53,237 bases of DNA from Pseudomonadota bacterium (GTDB lineage Bacteria; Pseudomonadota; Gammaproteobacteria; Burkholderiales; Burkholderiaceae_C): contig JAIUOM010000012.1 of assembly GCA_020161215.1 (NCBI GenBank), positions 1-53,237 on the forward strand, written 5' to 3'. The notes under the pieces were generated by a model, which saw only the letters and a list, made by a program, of their open reading frames with translations, was not told the origin of the DNA and did not search any database. Both the position numbers and the translations under genes were made by a program. Within the stretch, counting starts at the first letter, position 1. Each line of letters starts with the position of its first letter. Shown piece after piece: positions 44,656-53,237 of the stretch.

Positions 44656-46155
44656 TTGAGCGCCGAGACCGAACTCAAGCTGACCCTGTCCGGGGCCGAC
44701 CCCCAGCGCATCGCCGCGCAACTGGCCGCGCTGCCCGCGCTGGCCGGCGTGGTGCCGGTGACACAGCAATTGCTGAACCGCTACTACGACACCCCGGCGC
44801 AGGATCTGCGCCGCGCCCGCGCCGCCCTGCGTCTGCGCCGGGCGCGCCAGGGCGCGGAGCGCGTGCGCTGGCTGCAAACCCTGAAGACCGCCGGCGCCTC
44901 GGCCGGCGCCCTGAGCCAGCGCGGTGAGTGGGAAGCGGCCCTGCGCGGCGGCCGGCTCGACCCCATCGCCCTGCAAGGCACGCCCTGGCCACGGCTCGAT
45001 CCGCACGGCCGCTGGTTCGCCCAGCTCACCCCCTGCTTCGAAACCGAGGCCCAGCGCATCTTGCGCGAATTGCACCTGCCCGGCGGGGGCCGTGTCGAGC
45101 TGGTGCTGGACGTCGGCGCCGTGCGCGCCGGCGCGCGGCGCCTGGCGCTGTGCGAGCTGGAGCTGGAGCTGCTGGACGGCGACCCCGAGATCCTGTTTGC
45201 GCTGGCCGCCGAGATCGCGGCCCACCTGCCGGTGCTGCCCGCCCCGCTCAGCAAGGCCGAGCGCGGCTGGCGCCTGGCCGACGGCACGGCCGAGGCACCG
45301 CGCCACGCCCGCCCGGTGGCGCTGGCGCCCGATGCGCCCCTGGCCCACGCCGCCCAGGCCCTGCTGGGCGAGGCGCTGGGCCAGTTCGTGGAAAACCTGG
45401 ACGGCGTGCCGCGCGGCGCGGCACCCGAAGGGGTGCACCAGGCGCGCGTGGGCTGGCGGCGCTGGCGCAGCATGCTGTGGCTGTTCAAGCCGCTGCTGGC
45501 CGCGCACCCGCTGCCCGACACGGCCGGCCTGGGCCCGTTGCTGGCCGCGCTGGGCGCCGTGCGCGACATGGACGTGGCGGCCTTGGCCACCCTGCCGGCC
45601 TGGTCCAACGCCTTCATCGCCGGCGACGCGGCCCGCGCGCGGGCCTGGCAGCGCCTGGAAAACACCGTGGCGACCGAGCGCGCCCGCCGCCGCGCGGCGC
45701 TGCGCCAGGCGCTGTGCGCACCGCCCACCGGGCAGGTACTGGTGGCGCTGGAGCACTGGCTGCACACGCTGCCCCAAGCCGCCGTCCCGCCCGATCTGGC
45801 CAAGGCACGCCTGGCCGATTGGGCCCACCGGCGCCTGGAGCGCCTGCGCGCCCGCCTGAAAGACGCCCACCAGGCGCTGCGCGAGGCCGAGCCGGACAGC
45901 CCGCGCGGCCTGGCACGGCAGCACCGGCTGCGCCTGCTGGCCAAGCGCCAACGCTACCTGCTGGACGGGCTGCGCCCGCTGCTGCCGGGCGCCCGCGCGC
46001 GCCAGCAACGCAAGCAGGCCGCCGCCTGGCAGCTCGACATCGGGGCCGCGCGCGATCTGCAACTGCTGCCCGATCTGCTGGCGCCGCTGCCGGTGGACCG
46101 CGCCGTGCTGGCTTTTTTGCGTGGCGTGGCGGCCGGGCGCGCCGCGCCAGGCTAA
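44656..46155 (+). CDS. CYTH and CHAD domain protein (inorganic triphosphatase YgiF-like)
   Basis: A 499-residue protein with an N-terminal CYTH triphosphate-tunnel domain (ETELKL is the ExExK motif; QQLLNRYYDTPAQDLRRARA; then RVELVLDVGAVRAG) and a C-terminal CHAD helical domain (EGVHQARVGWRRWRSMLWLF; HRLRLLAKRQRYLLDGL), whose basic residues bind polyphosphate. It probably hydrolyses tripolyphosphate. TTG 44656 is chosen because the family begins at ETEL and TGGAG precedes it; ATG 44620 would start inside repeat copy 8. It may connect functionally to ppk1. Confidence 0.88.
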   Translation: MSAETELKLTLSGADPQRIAAQLAALPALAGVVPVTQQLLNRYYDTPAQDLRRARAALRLRRARQGAERVRWLQTLKTAGASAGALSQRGEWEAALRGGRLDPIALQGTPWPRLDPHGRWFAQLTPCFETEAQRILRELHLPGGGRVELVLDVGAVRAGARRLALCELELELLDGDPEILFALAAEIAAHLPVLPAPLSKAERGWRLADGTAEAPRHARPVALAPDAPLAHAAQALLGEALGQFVENLDGVPRGAAPEGVHQARVGWRRWRSMLWLFKPLLAAHPLPDTAGLGPLLAALGAVRDMDVAALATLPAWSNAFIAGDAARARAWQRLENTVATERARRRAALRQALCAPPTGQVLVALEHWLHTLPQAAVPPDLAKARLADWAHRRLERLRARLKDAHQALREAEPDSPRGLARQHRLRLLAKRQRYLLDGLRPLLPGARARQQRKQAAAWQLDIGAARDLQLLPDLLAPLPVDRAVLAFLRGVAAGRAAPG

Positions 46156-46181
46156 GGCGGCCGCGGCGCCCTCACCTCATC

Positions 46182-46255
46182 CAATTTTGGGTGTTTTTGG
46201 GCATCAGCCGGCGTCCAATCATCCTGAATAGCTATCGTTGCAATAGCAAATCAAA
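46182..46255 (+). repeat. dispersed repeat, copy 9
   Basis: Left arm TTTTTGGGC, then GCCGGCGT, 14 bases, TAGCTAT, and AATAGCAAATC. It lies between the convergent stops of the CYTH-CHAD gene and the OmpA-like gene. Confidence 0.8.
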
Positions 46256-46269
46256 TGCTTGCGAGCAGC

Positions 46270-46291
46270 AAAAAGCCCGGACAAACCGGGC
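46270..46291 (-). terminator. Rho-independent terminator of the OmpA-like gene
   Basis: On the minus strand GCCCGG-TTTGT-CCGGGC is followed by five T. It lies 37 bp past the OmpA-like stop. Confidence 0.8.
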
Positions 46292-46327
46292 CTGAACCAG
46301 TGCAGCCGGCGCCCAGGCGCCCAAGGC

Positions 46328-46825
46328 TTACTCCAGCGTCACCTCGACCCGGCGCGCCTCGGCGTTGCTGCCGCTGGCGGTGGTCACCTCGGGTTTTTTC
46401 AGGTTCAGCTTGTCTTCTCCGATACCCAGCGACTGCAGCACGGCGCGCACGGCCTGGGCACGCTGCTTGGCCAGCTCTTCGTTCAGCGCCGGATCGCCGG
46501 TGGTGTCGTGAAAACCGCTGATCACGGCCATTTTGCCGGCCGCCACGCCCTTGACCACTTCGGCCAGCGCGCCCTGGGCGCCCTCGGCCACGGCGGCGCT
46601 GCCGCTGGCGAAGAAGAACTTGACCACGCCACCCTCGACACGGATGGCGGCGCCCTCGACCACCTCGACCACCGCCATGGGCGCGGGGGCCGCCGCCACC
46701 GCCGGCACCGCGCGCTGGCCGGCACGGTGCAGGGCAATACCAATCACCAGGCCGATCACCAACAGAATCAACCCGAACACCAGGGCCAGTATCAAGCCCT
46801 GGTTGTCATCATCTTGCGTACTCAT
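46328..46825 (-). CDS. OmpA family protein with N-terminal membrane anchor
   Basis: A 165-residue protein with a single N-terminal hydrophobic helix (LILALVFGLILLVIGLVIGI), a short linker, and an OmpA-like peptidoglycan-binding domain: VKFFFASGSAAVAEG, MAVISGFHDTTGDPALNEEL and AKQRAQAVRAVLQSLGI. In place of the common GHTD the motif is GFHD. ATG 46825 is used because the helix begins just after it. It is probably inner-membrane anchored in the periplasm. It is divergent from the ChaC-like gene. Confidence 0.85.
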   Translation of the reverse strand: MSTQDDDNQGLILALVFGLILLVIGLVIGIALHRAGQRAVPAVAAAPAPMAVVEVVEGAAIRVEGGVVKFFFASGSAAVAEGAQGALAEVVKGVAAGKMAVISGFHDTTGDPALNEELAKQRAQAVRAVLQSLGIGEDKLNLKKPEVTTASGSNAEARRVEVTLE

Positions 46826-46868
46826 GTGTGCTCCAGAAAAAAGTGACGCGATTGTATAAAGTCCTGGC

Positions 46869-47516
46869 ATGGCTTCCCTGCGCACCGCCACCTACGCCAC
46901 CTACGAACACCTGCGCCTGCCCGGGCGCGACCCCGAACAGTTGCTGCAACGCACGCGCGCGCACTGGCACCAGGTGGCCGGGCCGCGGCCGGACTTGTGG
47001 GTGTTCGGCTACGCCTCGCTGATCTGGCGCACCGATTTCGATCACACCGAGCGCCACGCCACGCGCGTGCACGGCTGGCACCGCGCGCTGGCCATGTGGA
47101 GCCGCGTCAACCGCGGCACGCCCGAGCTGCCGGGCCTGGTGTTCGCCCTGCTGCCCGGCGGCAGTTGCCAGGGCCTGGTGTTCCGCGTGCCGCACCAGCA
47201 CGCCGACGCCGTGCTCGACACCTTGTGGGCGCGCGAGATGCCCAGCGGCGTGTACGACCCGCGCTGGCTGCCCTGCGCCACCCCGCATGGCCCGGTGCAC
47301 GCGCTGGCCTTCACCCTGTCGCGGCGCAGCCCGGCCTTCACCGGCACGCTGGCGCCCGAGCAGTACCGCCACATCTTCCGCCACGCCAACGGGCGCTACG
47401 GCAGCACGCTGGACTACGCCCAGCAAACCCAGCACAGCCTGCACGCGCACGGCATCCGGGATCGGGCCCTGACGCGCCTGCTGGGCCACGCCGAGGGCGA
47501 CGCGGCCAGCGCCTGA
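46869..47516 (+). CDS. ChaC-like gamma-glutamylcyclotransferase
   Basis: A 215-residue protein of the ChaC family, which cleaves glutathione to 5-oxoproline and Cys-Gly. The substrate loop is [14 protein letters not shown], and the catalytic glutamate is expected in [29 protein letters not shown] and [18 protein letters not shown] agree with the family. It starts 43 bp from the divergent OmpA-like gene and is followed 20 bp later by pdxH. Confidence 0.9.
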   Translation: MASLRTATYATYEHLRLPGRDPEQLLQRTRAHWHQVAGPRPDLWVFGYASLIWRTDFDHTERHATRVHGWHRALAMWSRVNRGTPELPGLVFALLPGGSCQGLVFRVPHQHADAVLDTLWAREMPSGVYDPRWLPCATPHGPVHALAFTLSRRSPAFTGTLAPEQYRHIFRHANGRYGSTLDYAQQTQHSLHAHGIRDRALTRLLGHAEGDAASA

Positions 47517-47536
47517 GCCCTGCCTATACTGCCGGC

Positions 47537-48175
47537 ATGAACGCCGACATCGCCCACCTGCGCAAAAGCTACGAACGCGCCGAGCTGTCCGAGCACGCCT
47601 CGCACGCCGATCCGCTGCGGCAATTCGCCCAGTGGTTCGAGCAAGCGCGCGCGGGCGAGGTGCCCGAACCCAACGCCATGACCCTGGCCACCGTGGGCAG
47701 TGACCTGCGCCCCAGCACGCGGGTGGTGCTGATCAAGGATTTCGACCCGCGCGGCCTGGTCTGGTACACCAATTACGACAGCCGCAAGGGCCAACAACTG
47801 GCCGGCAACCCCTACGCCGCCCTGCAGTTCCACTGGGTGGAGCTGGAGCGCGTGGTGCGCATCGAGGGCCGCGTCGAGCAGGTGGAAGCCGCCGAAAGCG
47901 ACGCCTACTACGCCAGCCGGCCACTGGACAGCCGCATTGGCGCCTGGGCCAGCCCGCAAAGCCAGGTCATCCCCAGCCGCGCCTGGCTGGCGGCCGAGGC
48001 GGCCAAGGTCGGCGCGAAATTCTTGCTGAACCCGCCGCGCCCACCGCACTGGGGCGGCTTTCGGCTGAAGCCCGACCGCTGGGAGTTCTGGCAGGGCCGC
48101 AAGAGCCGGCTGCACGACCGCTTGTGCTACCGGCTGGAAGCCGGCGCCTGGCTGCGCGAGCGGCTCTCGCCCTGA
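47537..48175 (+). CDS. pdxH: pyridoxamine 5'-phosphate oxidase
   Basis: A 212-residue FMN enzyme that makes pyridoxal 5'-phosphate from its pyridoxine and pyridoxamine forms. Marks are [36 protein letters not shown] and [19 protein letters not shown], then the PLP-site [20 protein letters not shown] and RLHDR. The length is normal. It probably forms an operon with the ChaC-like gene and converges on the Kdo hydroxylase gene. Confidence 0.97.
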   Translation: MNADIAHLRKSYERAELSEHASHADPLRQFAQWFEQARAGEVPEPNAMTLATVGSDLRPSTRVVLIKDFDPRGLVWYTNYDSRKGQQLAGNPYAALQFHWVELERVVRIEGRVEQVEAAESDAYYASRPLDSRIGAWASPQSQVIPSRAWLAAEAAKVGAKFLLNPPRPPHWGGFRLKPDRWEFWQGRKSRLHDRLCYRLEAGAWLRERLSP

Positions 48176-48196
48176 CCCGCCACCTGGCCGAGTGGC

Positions 48197-49090
48197 TCAG
48201 CGCCCCTGGCCGGCGCCCACGCCCGCCAGCGGGCGCCCCACCAGCCGCGTGAGGATGGCCAGCGGGCTGGCCTCGGGGTGGGCTTCGCGCCCGGGCGGCA
48301 GGTACAGCGTCTGCTCCATCATGAACTGGCCGCTCATCACCGCGTGCGTGGCCTGGTCGGAATAGCACACCCACACGCTGCCGGGCGGAAACGGCATGGT
48401 CAGCTGGGTGCCGTTCTTCTGGTAGTCCTCGTCCTGCTTCATCAGGTCGTGCAGTTGCAGCATCAGGTGGTCGTACTCGCTGCGCAGCGACTTGGTGACG
48501 TGCACCGTGTTCAGCAGCTTGGCCTGCCACAGGCGGTAGGGCTTGGCCTGGGGCAGGAACTTGCGCGCCACGGCCTCGAACGAATCGCCCACGCGCCAGA
48601 CACGCGGCGCGCCATCCGGGTTCAGGTTGGTGAACACGCGCAGGATGCGCTCGCCGTAGGTCGGCCGGGTGGGAAAGGCGTCGACGTGCATGCGCTGGTC
48701 GTCGGCGCGCACCGACTGTGCGCGCGTCTCGACCTGGCGCGGGCGAAAACTGGTCGGGGCCACGCGCAGCGCGCCGCGGTACTCGGGCAGCAGTTGGTCG
48801 ATGAGCGCCAGGGCCTGCTCACGAAAACGCCCCACCATGGCGCCCAGCCGGGCCCTGTCCTCGGGGCTGCCGCCGGCGCCCTTGAGCGCCCCGTCGGCGC
48901 CCAAGCTGACGTTGCGTGAACCCGCGGCCAGCATGTCCTCGCGCAGCAGCGCGGACTCGCCGTCTTGCAGCGCGAAGGCCAGGCGCGGGAAATACAGCAC
49001 CTTGCCGTCCTCCACCGCCGCCGTCCACTCGGGGCGGGCCTGGGCCTGGCGCCAGTCGGCCAGGTCAATTTCAATGATCGGAGAGTTCAT
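48197..49090 (-). CDS. Kdo hydroxylase family protein (KdoO-like)
   Basis: A 297-residue Fe(II)/2-oxoglutarate-type oxygenase related to KdoO, which hydroxylates Kdo of lipid A-core to Ko in Burkholderia and Yersinia. The iron-site pair HVD lies in RMHVDAFPTRPTYGERI, and the distal histidine is probably in SDQATHAVMSGQFMMEQTLY. RPRQVETRAQSVRADD and LRVFTNLNPDGAPRVW match the family. ATG 49090 is chosen, within the overlapping end of the DUF4149 gene; upstream extension reads as an artefact of the other frame. Confidence 0.88.
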   Translation of the reverse strand: MNSPIIEIDLADWRQAQARPEWTAAVEDGKVLYFPRLAFALQDGESALLREDMLAAGSRNVSLGADGALKGAGGSPEDRARLGAMVGRFREQALALIDQLLPEYRGALRVAPTSFRPRQVETRAQSVRADDQRMHVDAFPTRPTYGERILRVFTNLNPDGAPRVWRVGDSFEAVARKFLPQAKPYRLWQAKLLNTVHVTKSLRSEYDHLMLQLHDLMKQDEDYQKNGTQLTMPFPPGSVWVCYSDQATHAVMSGQFMMEQTLYLPPGREAHPEASPLAILTRLVGRPLAGVGAGQGR

Positions 49091-49517
49091 CGCGTGTCGT
49101 CGTCCCATGTGCGGGGGCGCCCAGCGCCCACAACACCCCACCGGCGCACAGCCATTGCACCGCGTACATGGCCGTGCCCACGCCGTGCCACAACCGCAGG
49201 TTGTCGCGTGCCCGGATGTGCGGCGCCACGGCAAACTCGATCAACAAGGCCAGCAGGGTACCCAAAATGACCGCCACCAGGGCGATCTGACCGCCTGCCA
49301 CCTTAGCCGAATCCCCGGCTCGCCGGTTGACCAACATCAAGACCACGCCGCAGACCACCGACAGCCAGGTCTGCGCCGTGAACAGGCGCGCCGCCATCTG
49401 CCCGGCCATGGCCGGCGTCGGCAGGTGCGCGAACAGCAGCGGCACCGCCATGAAGCCGATCGCCGTCAAGCTGCCCCACCACAGGGCCGCCGCGAAAAGT
49501 GCCAGTCGTTGTCGCAT
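49071..49517 (-). CDS. DUF4149 family membrane protein
   Basis: A 148-residue protein with four hydrophobic helices (ALFAAALWWGSLTAIGFM; WLSVVCGVVLMLV; LVAVILGTLLALLI; MYAVQWLCAGGVLWAL). The pattern matches DUF4149, function unknown, and in betaproteobacteria it is typically next to greA and carB, as here. MRQRLALFAA (49517) is the likely start. It overlaps the Kdo hydroxylase gene by 20 bp. Confidence 0.85.
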   Translation of the reverse strand: MRQRLALFAAALWWGSLTAIGFMAVPLLFAHLPTPAMAGQMAARLFTAQTWLSVVCGVVLMLVNRRAGDSAKVAGGQIALVAVILGTLLALLIEFAVAPHIRARDNLRLWHGVGTAMYAVQWLCAGGVLWALGAPAHGTTTRDELSDH

Positions 49518-49587
49518 GCCCAACCCAGAGTCAAAAAATCGTCATCGAAAGGCCGCGGAGCAGGCCAGCCCGGGAGCCGCTGCGCAC

Positions 49588-49649
49588 GGCCGCTCCGAAG
49601 CGGCCGGCTCGCCCCCTGGGGGGAGGCGCCGCAGGCGCTTCGGGGGGGT
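49588..49649. repeat. GC-rich structured element downstream of greA
   Basis: GGCCGCT-CCGA-AGCGGCC hairpin (49588-49605), followed by CCCCCTGGGGGG and GGCGCCGCAGGCGC and a run of seven G. The wording is, from memory, common in intergenic DNA of Comamonadaceae. It reaches the greA stop codon and may aid termination. Confidence 0.5.
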
Positions 49650-50125
49650 CACAGGTAATTCACGGCAATGATCTCGTAGTGCTTGATGCCGCCCGGCGCC
49701 TGCACCTCGGCCGTGTCGCCCTCTTCCTTGCCGATCAGCGCGCGGGCGATGGGGCTGGAGATGTTGATCAGGCCGTGCTTCAAGTCGGCCTCGTCCTCGC
49801 CGACGATCTGGTAGGTGACCTGCTCGCCGCTTTCTTCTTCCTCCAGCTTGACGGTGGCGCCGAACACCACCTTGCCGCCGGCGTCCAGCCCGGACGGATC
49901 GATGACTTGGGCCGCCGCCAGCTTGCCCTCGACCTCCTTGATGCGGCCTTCGATGAAGCCCTGGCGGTCCTTGGCGGCGTCGTACTCGGCGTTCTCGCTC
50001 AAATCGCCCTGGGCGCGCGCCTCGGCGATGGCGTTGATGACCTCGGGACGGTCCTTGGTTTTCAGGCGATGCAGCTCGGTCTTGAGTTTTTCCGCACCGC
50101 GCTTGGTGATGGGGAAGGTGGCCAT
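49649..50125 (-). CDS. greA: transcription elongation factor GreA
   Basis: A 158-residue cleavage factor that rescues backtracked RNA polymerase. The coiled-coil tip carries the acidic pair in [20 protein letters not shown]. The FKBP-like C-terminal domain has [20 protein letters not shown] and [23 protein letters not shown] 50125 is preceded by GAGGAATTC. It lies downstream of carB, separated by a terminator-like hairpin. Confidence 0.97.
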   Translation of the reverse strand: MATFPITKRGAEKLKTELHRLKTKDRPEVINAIAEARAQGDLSENAEYDAAKDRQGFIEGRIKEVEGKLAAAQVIDPSGLDAGGKVVFGATVKLEEEESGEQVTYQIVGEDEADLKHGLINISSPIARALIGKEEGDTAEVQAPGGIKHYEIIAVNYL

Positions 50126-50140
50126 GATTTCGAATTCCTC

Positions 50141-50171
50141 AAAAGCAAACCGCCGAGGGGGGCCTCGGCGG
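50141..50171 (-). terminator. hairpin between carB and greA, probable terminator
   Basis: On the minus strand CCGCCGAGG-CCCC-CCTCGGCGG is followed by TTTGCTTTT. The T run is interrupted, so read-through into greA is likely. Confidence 0.65.
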
Positions 50172-50228
50172 TGTGGGGGGTCGTTGAAGACGGATTATGC
50201 CGTGTCTGAACCCCAGTGAAAACCCGGA

Positions 50229-53237
<3,009 letters not shown>

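Overview
The window is about 53 kb of GC-rich chromosome that looks like a betaproteobacterium of the order Burkholderiales, most likely Comamonadaceae. Supporting signs are the carB-greA order, Bug-type and TRAP-type solute receptors, RdgC, a Kdo hydroxylase, and the general codon use. I see no rRNA, tRNA or CRISPR array. Most of the window is ordinary chromosomal sequence, with two compositionally different stretches (about 7.9-11.9 kb and 16.6-18.0 kb) and one patch of dead mobile elements (about 39.1-40.9 kb).

Layout. 0-4.3 kb: a broken phage morphogenesis gene, an old-yellow-enzyme flavoprotein with a divergent MerR regulator, and a LysR regulator divergent from a methyltransferase. 4.3-7.9 kb: a probable phosphate-starvation operon (OlsB-like acyltransferase, polyphosphate kinase ppk1, sixA) behind four GTCA units spaced exactly 11 bp apart, which read as a Pho box array. 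7.9-12.3 kb: a Bug receptor, a CocE/NonD hydrolase, their divergent LysR regulator, and a thioesterase. 12.6-16.5 kb: two tandem CHRD lipoproteins and a YgiQ radical-SAM protein. 16.7-18.0 kb: an unrecognised gene with a PD-(D/E)XK nuclease signature. 18.0-24.2 kb: a MarR-MFS efflux pair, two truncated genes joined head to head (Lrp and a ModG-like molbindin), small genes, an RRM protein, and an EF-G-like GTPase. 24.3-34.2 kb: a DUF924 protein, an RNB ribonuclease, a two-subunit molybdenum hydroxylase, modA and modB, an MbnH-like di-heme enzyme, a putative beta-propeller lipoprotein, and modE. 34.3-38.8 kb: crcB, rdgC and a TRAP transporter. 39.1-40.9 kb: fragments of several insertion elements. 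41.0-44.0 kb: a second TRAP transporter. 44.1-53.2 kb: gloA, a CYTH-CHAD protein, an OmpA-like protein, a ChaC-like protein, pdxH, a Kdo hydroxylase, a DUF4149 protein, greA and carB (cut by the right edge).

Three results matter most. First, two near-identical palindromes (TCGYTATTC-N7-GAATAGCGA) lie in front of modA and in the divergent promoter between the MbnH-like gene and the lipoprotein-modE pair. They look like operators of the local ModE, which would place a di-heme enzyme and a lipoprotein of unknown function under molybdate control. Second, a dispersed repeat family occurs at least nine times. Every copy has the form GCCGGCGT, 14 variable bases, then NAGCTAT. Copies tend to sit at gene 3' ends, and one lies in frame inside ygiQ. 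Third, the Pho box array implies that membrane-lipid replacement and polyphosphate metabolism are transcribed together.
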